Assembly (NCBI GenBank): GCA_964371035.1
Contig: CAYJLG010000004.1
Coordinates: 34,079-98,078, forward strand
DNA length: 64,000 nucleotides
Source: UBA1535 sp964371035
GTDB lineage: Bacteria; Bacillota; Clostridia; Tissierellales; Sedimentibacteraceae
Direction of reading: 5' to 3'
Both the position numbers and the translations under genes were made by a program. Of this stretch, positions 51,829 to 60,319 are shown piece by piece; position 1 is the first letter of the stretch; every line of letters starts with the position of its first letter. The notes beneath the pieces are model-generated. The model saw only the letters and a list, made by a program, of their open reading frames with translations, did no database searches and was not told where the DNA came from.

Positions 51829-52452
51829 TTATGCCTTTGTATCTAGAGTCGGTGGAGCTTCATAACTAGGATTTGAGCTAGGTGGAACGTAAATTGGATC
51901 TCCAACATATTCTATTTCTAATCTAGCATATTCTTTAATTATTATCTCAATATCACCTGGTGTAAATTCTATTTGTGGCCTATTTATCTTCCAATCAAAA
52001 TTTAGCTTATCCATTTCATATCTTATAGCTAAATCTGGCTCTGAAAATTCCATTTCAATAGGTTTTGCAGGTGAAAATCCAATATTAAAATTACCTGGTG
52101 CCATCTCACTTGCAAATTTTTGTGAAACCAAATCTACTATCGTTCCATCATTAACTTTGATGTCTAGTAGCATACTTCCCTCTTTCGCATAATTACCTAT
52201 AGCTTGGTAGCCTGCTTGTATTCCTTTTTGAGCGTATTCTTCAGTAGACCTAAATGGGCTTTTTTGATTCATAGAATTTCTAGCTTCAAATGAATCTAAT
52301 CGCAACTTCGTCGGCTGCATCTTCATTTTAAATCCGCCAGGATCTCTACTTATCTCTACAGTAGCGTTCCCCGAAGCAATTTCATACGTCCCATTATTGA
52401 TTTTCATTTCAATCGACATAGGAATACTTTCAATCTTTAAAAGTTGTTCCAT
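51829..52452 (-). CDS. DUF6470 family protein (YviE-like)
   Basis: Protein of 207 aa matching YviE, encoded between flgL and fliW in B. subtilis and here. It starts LLKIESIPMSIEMKINNG, is beta-rich, with DPGGFKMKMQPTKLRLDSFEARNS near 35-58 and RPQIEFTPGDIEI near 158. No signal peptide or membrane segment; a Pro-rich tail (PPSSNPSYEAPP) ends it. Role in flagellar assembly unknown. GAGGTGG lies about 6 nt before the ATG. Confidence 0.87.
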   Translation of the reverse strand: MEQLLKIESIPMSIEMKINNGTYEIASGNATVEISRDPGGFKMKMQPTKLRLDSFEARNSMNQKSPFRSTEEYAQKGIQAGYQAIGNYAKEGSMLLDIKVNDGTIVDLVSQKFASEMAPGNFNIGFSPAKPIEMEFSEPDLAIRYEMDKLNFDWKINRPQIEFTPGDIEIIIKEYARLEIEYVGDPIYVPPSSNPSYEAPPTLDTKA

Positions 52453-52598
52453 TTTTCCACCTCGTTTAATATAAATTAAAATTTTATGTCTTAAATCAAG
52501 TTTCTCACTCCTTAAAAAGCTTGATTTTAGATTGAATAAATTAAAATCTGGTTTTCTATTTAGATTTCTAATTTAATAATTTTCTTGTTTACTATACT

Positions 52599-53612
52599 CT
52601 ATTGCATAAAATCCAAAAAGCTCGGCTGAATAATTTTATTTCCCATTTGCAATGTGGCCGAATATGCATATTGTTGCATCATCCAATTTGTAATTGCTTC
52701 TGCTGCGTCCACATATTCTATATCTTGAGTCTTAGTGGCAAGATTCAACGAATTGTCATCTGCTCTTGATTGTAAGAAATCAACATAATTCGTAGTTGCA
52801 CCTATATTTGTAATTTCTTGCAATATCAAATCTTTACCAGCATTAAACTGTCCAATCAAATCCTGTGACTCATTAAAATCAAAATCATCACTTTCAAGAT
52901 TGTCAATAAGATCTGACATTATATTATAAAGATTATCTTCACCAAATCCTAAAAAGCTAATACCAGGAATAGCTAAATCCATTACACTGTTCGGATTTAT
53001 TTCTCCCGTAGCATCATCTACATCTAAGCTCAAGCCAGTATCTATAAACATATTTTCGTCCATGAGTTTTGTGAGCGATTCATAAGCCGCTTGTTGCTCA
53101 GGTGTCGCTGCAGGATCATTGCTTGCTGTATTCATATTTATGCCTTTATACAACAGATCTCCATTGCCATCAACTGTAAAAGGAGGTTCTTCCATGCTCG
53201 CACCGCTAAACAGATATTTTCCGTTAAACTGCGCATTTAATGTAGTAACCATGGATTCTTGTATCCTTCTTATTTCTTCTGCCACTATCTCTCTATCGCT
53301 CTGTGTGTAAGTCCCGTTTATACCTTTTAGATGCAATGTATACACACCATCAAGAGCATTTTCAAGTCCCATCAAACTGCTTTCTGCAGACATCAATATA
53401 GAGTCAACTTCCTCTAAATTATCTATATAATCTTCATTTTTCGAAGTTTCTCTTCTGAGTCTATACGCTTTTACAGCCGCTATAGGATCCTCAGAACCCT
53501 TTTGAAACTCTCTGCCTGTAGAAACTTTGTCTGCTAATTGATTTAAATCGGCTAAACTATTGTTTAAATCTCTTGTATATTTGCTTGTCAGCATAGTATT
53601 TGTTACTCTCAT
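52599..53612 (-). CDS. flgL: flagellar hook-filament junction protein FlgL (HAP3)
   Basis: Exported through the flagellar type III apparatus; joins hook and filament. 337 aa, with flagellin-like N- and C-terminal coiled parts: MRVTNTMLTSKYTRDLNNSL at the start, GREFQKGSEDPIAAVKAYRL near 33-52 and an N-terminal motif typical of FlgL; the C-terminal LQMGNKIIQPSFLDFMQ region. The middle (about 140-240) is variable. It follows flgK by 12 nt. Confidence 0.94.
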   Translation of the reverse strand: MRVTNTMLTSKYTRDLNNSLADLNQLADKVSTGREFQKGSEDPIAAVKAYRLRRETSKNEDYIDNLEEVDSILMSAESSLMGLENALDGVYTLHLKGINGTYTQSDREIVAEEIRRIQESMVTTLNAQFNGKYLFSGASMEEPPFTVDGNGDLLYKGINMNTASNDPAATPEQQAAYESLTKLMDENMFIDTGLSLDVDDATGEINPNSVMDLAIPGISFLGFGEDNLYNIMSDLIDNLESDDFDFNESQDLIGQFNAGKDLILQEITNIGATTNYVDFLQSRADDNSLNLATKTQDIEYVDAAEAITNWMMQQYAYSATLQMGNKIIQPSFLDFMQ

Positions 53613-53624
53613 CTTATACCTCCG

Positions 53625-55319
53625 TTACAGACCTACTCTGCCTGTGCTGTTTATAAGCGTTTCAAGTGCTTCATCTATAGTAGTCATAAATCTTGATGCT
53701 GCACTATATGCCTGATTATACATAATTAAGTTTATTGCTTCCTCATCTAATGATACTCCCGATATAGATGCTCGCGAAGTATCTATCGCAAGTAAAGTCT
53801 GTCCATAGCTTTCATATAATGCATTAGTATCTCTTATTTGATTATCTAGAGTTGATGTTGCAAATGACATGAATTCTTGCAAAGTACCCTCAAACAAGAA
53901 ATTATCATCTGTTTGATCATTAGGTGTGCCATTGAAGTCATGAGTAAAAGTTATATCTTTAGTAAATACATCTATCATTCGCATTATGTTGTCATTGAGT
54001 GCAGAATTATCCGTATATATCGGATTCCCAGCAGCATCTAATTCACCTGTAGGTATCGGTTCTTCTGTAGTATGTGTTATATATGAAGTCGTTGTTCCTC
54101 TCCATGCATCTGATATCTGTATATTTTCTGCTGTAATTTCTCCACCATCAGTCGATGAAAACAAAGGTTTTTCTGCCCATGTTGCAACTGTTCCGTCAGC
54201 ATTCCAAGTTAAAGGCTCTCTGTTAAGGTTGTTAAGCTCTGTAGCAAAAGTATTTGCAAGTTCATCGAGCATGCTTTGATAATATTGTATGCCTCTGTCT
54301 TCGATGCTATATGTATTGCTATCTGTAAACTCGGCTTCATTATTTAAAAATGCGATATATCCTGCGATAGTTCCTTCTTTTGGGTCATTTATGCCTGCAG
54401 TTTTGTCTACTATAGTTTCCCAAGTAGCAGTATGTGCTGTATCTTCCGTACGTATCGATTTCAATGTAGAATCAATAGCGATTGTCATATCACCATTGGC
54501 ATCTTCGCCTCTTTGAAGTTGAGAGTGATGATCATTATCTACCAATATGAAAGGGTTGCCTGTTGCATCTGTTATGTCAACAGATTCTATATATAACTCT
54601 TCTACATATTCACCTGATCCTATAGGTTCAAGTCTAGTTTGTACTTCTATGTTCATATGAGTAGACAATTCGTCTATCAAGACATTTCTTGCATCGTTAA
54701 GTTCAAGCGCCGGATTACCGTGAATATTTAACTCTCTTATTTGGTCGTTTAGTTCAGCTATTTGTTCCATCAATCTATTTGCTTCATTTACAGAGTCATC
54801 GAGATAGCTTTCATGTTGATCTTTAATATCAGACAGTTGCTTTGAATAGTTGTTAAACATCTGTGTTACCATTTGTGCGGCTGTTTTAACAACACCTTCT
54901 ATAACAGGATCTGATGGCGTTGCACTTAAAGCTTGTAATTGAGTAACCATATCAGACATCAAAGCATCGATGCCATCTCTTGTAATTTCACCAAAAATTG
55001 CTTCAAGTTCACTGAGCGAATCCGCCATCACGTCTTGCATAGCAACTTTTGAAGCCTCTGTTCTGTATCTTTCATCCAAAAAAGGATCTCTGATTTGTGA
55101 AGGTCCATAACTTCCAACACCTTGGCCTATAGACCATGGATCATATTTGTATTGCACTGGTCCGCTCAAATATCCCACAGAGTAAATATCTACTCTTTGT
55201 CTCGTATATCCGTCTGTATTTACATTAGTAATATTTTGTCCCGTTACATCTAATAACTGTTGGCTGACACTTAGTCCGCTTTTCGCAGTTTGAATACTGC
55301 TAAATGTTGATCTGATCAT
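53625..55319 (-). CDS. flgK: flagellar hook-associated protein FlgK (HAP1)
   Basis: Junction protein of 564 aa between hook and FlgL, exported without a signal peptide. N-terminal rod-type motif TGQNITNVNTDGYTRQRVD near 27-45, helical coiled part near 140-210 (EANRLMEQIAELNDQIREL), a variable beta middle, and the C-terminal part SLDEEAINLIMYNQAYSAASR near 522-542. Between flgN and flgL as in B. subtilis. Confidence 0.96.
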   Translation of the reverse strand: MIRSTFSSIQTAKSGLSVSQQLLDVTGQNITNVNTDGYTRQRVDIYSVGYLSGPVQYKYDPWSIGQGVGSYGPSQIRDPFLDERYRTEASKVAMQDVMADSLSELEAIFGEITRDGIDALMSDMVTQLQALSATPSDPVIEGVVKTAAQMVTQMFNNYSKQLSDIKDQHESYLDDSVNEANRLMEQIAELNDQIRELNIHGNPALELNDARNVLIDELSTHMNIEVQTRLEPIGSGEYVEELYIESVDITDATGNPFILVDNDHHSQLQRGEDANGDMTIAIDSTLKSIRTEDTAHTATWETIVDKTAGINDPKEGTIAGYIAFLNNEAEFTDSNTYSIEDRGIQYYQSMLDELANTFATELNNLNREPLTWNADGTVATWAEKPLFSSTDGGEITAENIQISDAWRGTTTSYITHTTEEPIPTGELDAAGNPIYTDNSALNDNIMRMIDVFTKDITFTHDFNGTPNDQTDDNFLFEGTLQEFMSFATSTLDNQIRDTNALYESYGQTLLAIDTSRASISGVSLDEEAINLIMYNQAYSAASRFMTTIDEALETLINSTGRVGL

Positions 55320-55345
55320 ACTATTTCTCCTTAACTCGCTAAAGT

Positions 55346-55825
55346 CTAAACCTTCTTTGAAATAAAACTTGGTTTCTTGGGATCTTGCTTTGTCACACTG
55401 CCATCGTGAAAATATTGCTTCTTTTGACTATTTTCTTGATCTAATCTATCTATTACAGCTTGTGCCCTTTGAATTCTAACCCTTGCTAAATTTTGACATC
55501 TATTGTTTTTTTCTTTTGTGGTTTCCAATATATCAAGAAGCTCCTTGTGCAGTTTCAATAGTTTCTCTTTATCTTCGCCTTCTGAAAAATTTACGATTTC
55601 TAATAAAGTTTTACCCGAATATCCATGTTTTTTAAGAAGCTCTTCTCTTTTTTGCTCTAGTCCTCTCGATTTTAACATAAATATTTGCTCTTTAACCGAA
55701 ATTTCTTCAAGCCCTTTTAAATCGTCTCTGATTATAGTCTCATGCTTTTCATCTTGCACAGACAAAAAATCTCTATATAAATCTAACTGTTCATTTAATA
55801 ATCTGCTTAATTCTTTAGTATTCAT
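55346..55825 (-). CDS. flgN: flagellar export chaperone FlgN-like protein
   Basis: Cytosolic chaperone of 159 aa, predicted to be almost entirely helical; it should bind the C-termini of FlgK and FlgL and deliver them to the export gate. Features are the FlgN-like LLNEQLDLYRDFLSVQDEKHE near 9-29 and a helical C-terminal region with QNLARVRIQRAQAVIDRL near 112-130. Sequence similarity across this family is low; position between flgM and flgK is the main support. Confidence 0.82.
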   Translation of the reverse strand: MNTKELSRLLNEQLDLYRDFLSVQDEKHETIIRDDLKGLEEISVKEQIFMLKSRGLEQKREELLKKHGYSGKTLLEIVNFSEGEDKEKLLKLHKELLDILETTKEKNNRCQNLARVRIQRAQAVIDRLDQENSQKKQYFHDGSVTKQDPKKPSFISKKV

Positions 55826-55844
55826 ATTGTTTCCTCTATAAGTT

Positions 55845-56135
55845 CTATATGCTCATTAAAATTCTTGCAAGCTCTTTAGAATCTACAACATAAGTATTCG
55901 CAGAGATTTGAGCCCTTATATTTTCAATTTTTGCAGCATCATTTTCAGCATTTAAATCATTTACTAGTTTGTTTTTAACATTATCTATATTATCAGCAGT
56001 ACTTGGTTTTTCCATACTTTGATTTTTACTAATTTGAATCATATCATAATTTTTAGACTGAACTTTTTCAGTCTTTGTAAGTTTTGCTACTTCTTTTTTA
56101 TACCCGACAAAATTACCTATATTAGTAATTTTCAT
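55845..56135 (-). CDS. flgM: anti-sigma-28 factor FlgM
   Basis: Binds and inhibits the flagellar sigma factor until the hook is complete, then is exported. 96 aa, mostly disordered at the N-terminus; the C-terminal inhibitory helices read ENIRAQISANTYVVDSKELARILMS (region about 71-95), the family signature. GGAAT/AAAGGA precedes the ATG. First gene of the late flagellar operon, behind a sigma-28-type promoter, so it would be under the factor it inhibits. Confidence 0.9.
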   Translation of the reverse strand: MKITNIGNFVGYKKEVAKLTKTEKVQSKNYDMIQISKNQSMEKPSTADNIDNVKNKLVNDLNAENDAAKIENIRAQISANTYVVDSKELARILMSI

Positions 56136-56177
56136 AAAATCATTCCTTTCTTTATATAGTTATCCTTTTCAAGAATT

Positions 56178-56204
56178 ATATCGTCATAAAGATAATAATG
56201 TTTA
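56178..56204 (-). promoter_or_regulatory. sigma-28 (SigD/FliA) promoter of flgM operon
   Basis: Minus-strand TAAA (56201-56204), 15-nt spacer, GACGATAT (56178-56185); consensus TAAA-N15-GCCGATAT with one mismatch. Confidence 0.8.
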
Positions 56205-56219
56205 ATAAAACCCTAAAAA

Positions 56220-56362
56220 TAATTAGCAATTAGGAGTTAGGAATTATAGTGGAAAAAACCTTTGAGTTTTCCACTATAATTATCAAAATTTGCTACAGCA
56301 AATTTTTTCCTTCATTCCTCATTTCTCATTCCTAATTACTAATTGTATTTCATTCCTAATTA
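56220..56362. repeat. inverted-repeat region with AATTAGGAATT-type ends and two hairpins
   Basis: Outer ends AATTAGCAATTAGGAGTTAGG and its rough complement near 56315-56362. Inside: a perfect 15-bp stem AATTATAGTGGAAAA / TTTTCCACTATAATT (56242-56281), and AAATTTGC / GCAAATTT (56287-56306), which may terminate the truA operon. Low-complexity, likely a decayed repeat element. Confidence 0.55.
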
Positions 56363-57100
56363 AAAATACTCCACACTTTCTAAAAACAATCCTTTAGCTG
56401 GCGCCGTTTTTCCAAGCAAATTCCTATTTCCGTCTATCATCGCTCTTTCGACATTTGAAATCTCTATCTTACCTGCTCCGACACCTACTGCAGTTCCGAC
56501 AATAATCCTAACCATATTATATAAAAATCCATTGCCGGTCACGCTTATCTCTATTAGATTATCATTTTTAGTTAAATTTGTTTCGAAAATTTTTCTAACA
56601 GTTGAATTTACGGATGAATTTGTAGACATAAAAGCCCTGAAATCGTGTTCCCCACATATAATATCAAGCACTTGCTCCATTAAACATAACTTCAGTCCAT
56701 AAGGAACGTGCCACGCATATCTTTCATAAAAAGGCATCATGATTTTATCATTATATATTTTATAAACATAAGTTTTTCGTTTAGCATTAAAACGCGAATT
56801 AAAGTTTTCGTCAACCTCTTCTGCTTTCAAAATTCTGATATCACTATTTAATTTTGAATTTAAAGCTAATTTAATATTTTCTTTTGGAATATTTGTATTT
56901 GTAAAAAAGTTTGCGACTTGAGCTATAGCATGTACGCCCGAATCTGTCCTGCCTGAAGCTGTCAAATTTACTTCTTCACTAGTGATTAATCTAATTGCAT
57001 CTTCAATTTTATCTTGAATTGTTTCTACGTTAACCTGTTTTTGCCATCCAAAATAATTTGTACCATCATATGCAATTGTAAGTTTAATATTTTTTACCAT
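56360..57100 (-). CDS. truA: tRNA pseudouridine(38-40) synthase TruA
   Basis: Isomerises U38-40 in tRNA anticodon stems; 246 aa. YDGTNYFGWQKQ near 10-21, catalytic Asp in ASGRTDSGVHAIAQ near 49-62, and FLYNMVRIIVG near 198-208. It overlaps the end of ecfT by 7 nt and closes the ecf operon, as in B. subtilis (cbiO-cbiO-cbiQ-truA). Confidence 0.96.
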   Translation of the reverse strand: MVKNIKLTIAYDGTNYFGWQKQVNVETIQDKIEDAIRLITSEEVNLTASGRTDSGVHAIAQVANFFTNTNIPKENIKLALNSKLNSDIRILKAEEVDENFNSRFNAKRKTYVYKIYNDKIMMPFYERYAWHVPYGLKLCLMEQVLDIICGEHDFRAFMSTNSSVNSTVRKIFETNLTKNDNLIEISVTGNGFLYNMVRIIVGTAVGVGAGKIEISNVERAMIDGNRNLLGKTAPAKGLFLESVEYF

Positions 57101-57891
57101 AACCTAGGTGCTATGATTGCGACAATATAAACCAAAAATACTATACAAGCAATATAGTCTTCCTTTCTTATAGCAAGCTGTCTCATACGAGTTTTATTTT
57201 CTCCACCTCTATAGCATCTTGATTCCATAGCCATAGCTAAATCATCTGCTCTTCTAAATGCACTTACAAAAAGTGGAACTAGTAACGGTATTAGATTTTT
57301 AGCTCTCTTTACTAAATTTCCACTTTCAAAATCTGCACCTCTAGCTTTTTGAGCTTTCATAATTTTTTCAGTTTCTTCCATTAGCGTTGGAATAAATCTA
57401 AGAGCTATAGTCATCATCATAGCTAATTCATGAGCTGGGAGACCAATCTTTTTAAAAGGTTTTAATAAACTTTCTATTCCGTCTGTAAGTAGTATTGGCG
57501 AAGTTGTAAGTGTCAATACTGAAGTTCCCATAATTAATAAGACTAATCTAATAGCCATAAAAGTGGCTTGAAACAAGCCTTCTTCTGTAACTTTAAAAAA
57601 CCAAAATTTAAAAATCGTAGTTCCTGGAGTCAAAAATAAATTTATAAAAAACGTAATAAAAATAATCATAAGGATAGGTCTTAATCCTCTAATTACAAAT
57701 TTAATAGGGACTTTTGACATATATACTGCAATAGTTAAAAAAAGTACAACTGAAATAAATGAAAGAAATTCTTGTATTAAAAACAGTGAAATAATATATA
57801 GTAATGTTATAATAATTTTCACTCTAGGATCTAAATCATGTACCTTTGAATCTATTGGGTAATGCTGTCCAATAGTAAGATTTTTAAACAT
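57094..57891 (-). CDS. ecfT: ECF transporter transmembrane subunit EcfT
   Basis: Shared membrane scaffold (265 aa) of group II ECF vitamin transporters; it couples the two ATPases to different S-components such as QueT. Five or six helices, HDLDPRVKIIITLLYI near 19-33, and the two coupling motifs with Ala-Arg-Gly: QKARGADFE near 188-196 and AMESRCYRGG near 224-233. Overlaps ecfA2 by 8 nt and truA by 7 nt. Confidence 0.93.
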   Translation of the reverse strand: MFKNLTIGQHYPIDSKVHDLDPRVKIIITLLYIISLFLIQEFLSFISVVLFLTIAVYMSKVPIKFVIRGLRPILMIIFITFFINLFLTPGTTIFKFWFFKVTEEGLFQATFMAIRLVLLIMGTSVLTLTTSPILLTDGIESLLKPFKKIGLPAHELAMMMTIALRFIPTLMEETEKIMKAQKARGADFESGNLVKRAKNLIPLLVPLFVSAFRRADDLAMAMESRCYRGGENKTRMRQLAIRKEDYIACIVFLVYIVAIIAPRLW

Positions 57892-58747
57892 TTTGTCTTC
57901 TCCTTAGTTCCTTTGATATTTCCAACTTTGCTTCCTCTATTGTCAAGATATCATCACTTAAATTAAACCCATTATTTTTTAATTCTGAAACTATTTCGAC
58001 AATTTGTGGAACACCTAAGCCTATTTTTTTGAGCTCATCCGCATTTTTATATATTTCTCGTGGCGTTCCTTGCATATGTATTTTGCCTTTATACAAAACT
58101 ACTATTTTTTCGCACAATTTCGCTACATCTTCCATGCTATGAGACACTAATAGTATAGCTTTTTTATTAACTTCATGATATTTTTTTATTTGAGCAAAGA
58201 TTTCATTTCTTCCTGCAGGATCCAATCCTGCAGTAGGTTCATCTAAAATCAAATAATCTGGTTCCATAGCTAAAACTCCTGCTATGGCAACTCTTCTCTT
58301 TTGTCCGCCACTTAAATCAAATGGAGATATATCTTTTATGAAGTTATAATCAAAACCTACTGAATGTAGTGCATTTTTTACTCTTCTCTCAACTTCAATT
58401 TCGTCTAAACCTAAATTTAATGGTCCAAAAGCAACATCTTTACTAACAGTTTCTTCAAAAAGCTGGTATTCAGGATATTGAAATACTAAGCCAACAGTTT
58501 GTCTAATTTTTCTCAATTCTGACTTGTTTTCACCAACAATTTTCCCATCTACATTTACGACACCTTTATTAGCCCTTTCTAATCCATTTAACAGTTGAAT
58601 TAAAGTGGACTTACCAGAACCTGTATGCCCTATAATTCCGATAAAATCGCTTTTTTCAACAGAAAAATTCACATTGTCAAGTGCTATTGTTTTAAACGGC
58701 GTACCTTCGCCATATATATATATAATGTTTTCAGCTTTTATTGACAT
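57884..58747 (-). CDS. ecfA2: ECF transporter ATPase EcfA2
   Basis: Second ATPase (287 aa) of the ECF module. Walker A GHTGSGKSTL near 39, Q-loop VFQYPEYQLFEETV near 89-102, signature LSGGQKRRVAIAG near 143-155, Walker B YLILDEPTAGLDPAG near 163-177, H-loop SHSMED. The FEETV sequence after the Q-loop is typical of EcfA2. It overlaps ecfA1 by 10 nt. Confidence 0.93.
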   Translation of the reverse strand: MSIKAENIIYIYGEGTPFKTIALDNVNFSVEKSDFIGIIGHTGSGKSTLIQLLNGLERANKGVVNVDGKIVGENKSELRKIRQTVGLVFQYPEYQLFEETVSKDVAFGPLNLGLDEIEVERRVKNALHSVGFDYNFIKDISPFDLSGGQKRRVAIAGVLAMEPDYLILDEPTAGLDPAGRNEIFAQIKKYHEVNKKAILLVSHSMEDVAKLCEKIVVLYKGKIHMQGTPREIYKNADELKKIGLGVPQIVEIVSELKNNGFNLSDDILTIEEAKLEISKELRRRQNV

Positions 58748-59559
58748 AATTTTTTCACCAGTTCCTCAATACTAATAATATCAGTTGGAATATCAAAACC
58801 TTCATTAGCTAATTCAAAAGCAAGTTCTGTAACTTGGGGCACATCAAGACCAAATTTTTTAATGACATCAATATTTTTAAACACCTCTTTTGGTGTTCCA
58901 TCAAGTTCAACATTTCCCTGATGCATAACCACAACTCTGTCTGCCTCGACTGCTTCATCCATATAATGAGTTATCAACAAAATAGTTTTGCCTTCTTTGT
59001 TGAGTTTTTTTATCGTATCAATAACTTCTTTTCTACCTACTGGATCAAGCATAGCAGTAGGTTCATCTAAAATAATACATTTTGAATTTAAAGCTAACAC
59101 TCCCGCTATTGCAATTCGTTGCTTTTGCCCTCCAGATAATAGATGAGGTGGTCTTTTTCTATATTCATACATTCCAACTGTATTAAGTGCATCGTCTACT
59201 ATTTTTCTTATTTCTGACGGTGATATACCTTGGTTTTCAGGTCCAAAGGCAATATCTTCTTCAACTATTGTTGCTACTAATTGATTGTCTGGGTTTTGAA
59301 AAACCATGCCTGCAGTCTGTCTAACATTCCAAAGTTTTTCCTCATCAGCAGTATCCATTCCATCTACGAATATCTTACCTTCTGTAGGTAACAATAAGGC
59401 ATTAATCAATTTTGCAAGAGTTGATTTGCCAGAACCGTTGTGCCCCAAAATAGCGGTAAATTCACCTTCTTTGATGTTTAAACTTATGCCTTCAAGAGCA
59501 TATTTTCCACCATGTTCTTCATATTTATATTTTACATTTTCAATTCGTATTATGTCCAT
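58738..59559 (-). CDS. ecfA1: ECF transporter ATPase EcfA1
   Basis: First ATPase of the ECF module, 273 aa from the chosen start. Walker A GHNGSGKSTL near 40, Q-loop VFQNPDNQLVATIVEEDIAFG near 85-105, signature LSGGQKQRIAIAG, Walker B CIILDEPTAMLDPVGR. The NQLVATIVEEDIAFGPEN segment is typical of EcfA1. The frame is open 15 codons upstream (MRITNYALRIEKG), but that stretch is a translated low-complexity repeat; the ATG at 59559 (MDIIRIENVKY) has AAAGGA 6 nt upstream. Confidence 0.94.
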   Translation of the reverse strand: MDIIRIENVKYKYEEHGGKYALEGISLNIKEGEFTAILGHNGSGKSTLAKLINALLLPTEGKIFVDGMDTADEEKLWNVRQTAGMVFQNPDNQLVATIVEEDIAFGPENQGISPSEIRKIVDDALNTVGMYEYRKRPPHLLSGGQKQRIAIAGVLALNSKCIILDEPTAMLDPVGRKEVIDTIKKLNKEGKTILLITHYMDEAVEADRVVVMHQGNVELDGTPKEVFKNIDVIKKFGLDVPQVTELAFELANEGFDIPTDIISIEELVKKLCQ

Positions 59560-59565
59560 AAGCAA

Positions 59566-59610
59566 TCCTTTCTCAATTCGTAATGCATAATTCGTGATTC
59601 GCAATTACAA
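59566..59610. repeat. low-complexity AATTCGTAAT/GCAATTAC-type repeat
   Basis: Imperfect short units such as CAATTCGTAATGCATAATTCG and GATTCGCAATTAC. A related stretch (ATTACACATTACGCATTGC) is at 59775-59793. They bracket the structured segment at 59704-59771. Confidence 0.5.
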
Positions 59611-59703
59611 TTCCTACTTAATAATTTTATTATTGCATTCTGCACCATTTTTTTATTTAACATAGCCTCTCAATTGAATTAAATTAACAACAGAGAAAAA
59701 TTC

Positions 59704-59897
59704 TTGTCGTATCGCACTTTCCGGGCAATTTTCAATAATACCCACCCTTCCAATACATTTACCTGCGACAAATAATTACACATTACGCATTGCAACTTCT
59801 CTTCTCTACTCTTAATTTAAGACAAAGGATTAAGCTATGCTTAATCCTTTGTCTTATCGCACAATTACCGATACAAGAATTTCTTATATCGGTGTGC
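59704..59897 (-). ncRNA. structured 3' region of rplQ: three hairpins including the terminator
   Basis: Reading away from rplQ: hairpin 1 ACCGATA/TATCGGT with GCAC/GTGC outer pairs (59859-59897); hairpin 2, a 17-bp perfect stem with loop TAT (59819-59855), probably the terminator; and a GC-richer segment closed by TTGTCG/CGACAA (59704-59771). Position recalls the L17 downstream element described in other Firmicutes; homology is not shown. Confidence 0.45.
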
Positions 59898-59907
59898 CTT
59901 ATTTAAA

Positions 59908-60249
59908 TTACACTAATTCAATTATAACCATTTCCGCTGCGTCGCCTCTACGAGGTCCTAATTTCATTATTCTCGTATAGCCTCCGTTTCTGTCAGCGTA
60001 CTTAGGAGCAATATCTGCAAATAGCGTATCAACAACAGTCTTGTCGTAAATGTACGCAAGTGCCTGACGTCTTGCATGTAGATCTCCTCTTTTCCCAAGA
60101 GTTATCATTTTTTCAGCAACTTTTCTCAACTCTTTTGCTCGAGTTTCAGTAGTTACGATTTTGCCATTAGATAACAAACTTGCAGTCAAGTTTCTTAACA
60201 TAGCAACTCTATGAGAAGTAGGGCGACCAAGTTTTCTGTGCATACCCAT
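59908..60249 (-). CDS. rplQ: 50S ribosomal protein L17
   Basis: Large-subunit protein of 113 aa near the exit tunnel. HRKLGRPTSHRVAMLRNLTASLL near 4-26, TTETRAKELRKVAEKMITLGK near 34-54, and the C-terminal GYTRIMKLGPRRGDAAEMVIIEL. Last gene of the ribosomal-protein/rpoA operon. Confidence 0.98.
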   Translation of the reverse strand: MGMHRKLGRPTSHRVAMLRNLTASLLSNGKIVTTETRAKELRKVAEKMITLGKRGDLHARRQALAYIYDKTVVDTLFADIAPKYADRNGGYTRIMKLGPRRGDAAEMVIIELV

Positions 60250-60319
60250 GCTAAGCCCTCCTTATGTATCTTTTATAATATTGTGTTAATGTATACAAAC
60301 ATTAACTAGTTGCGTTTAA

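Noticed and set aside
59560..59604. N-terminal extension MRITNYALRIEKG of EcfA1
   Set aside because: Typical translation of AATTCGTAAT-type intergenic repeats; the downstream ATG has a Shine-Dalgarno and the family N-terminus.
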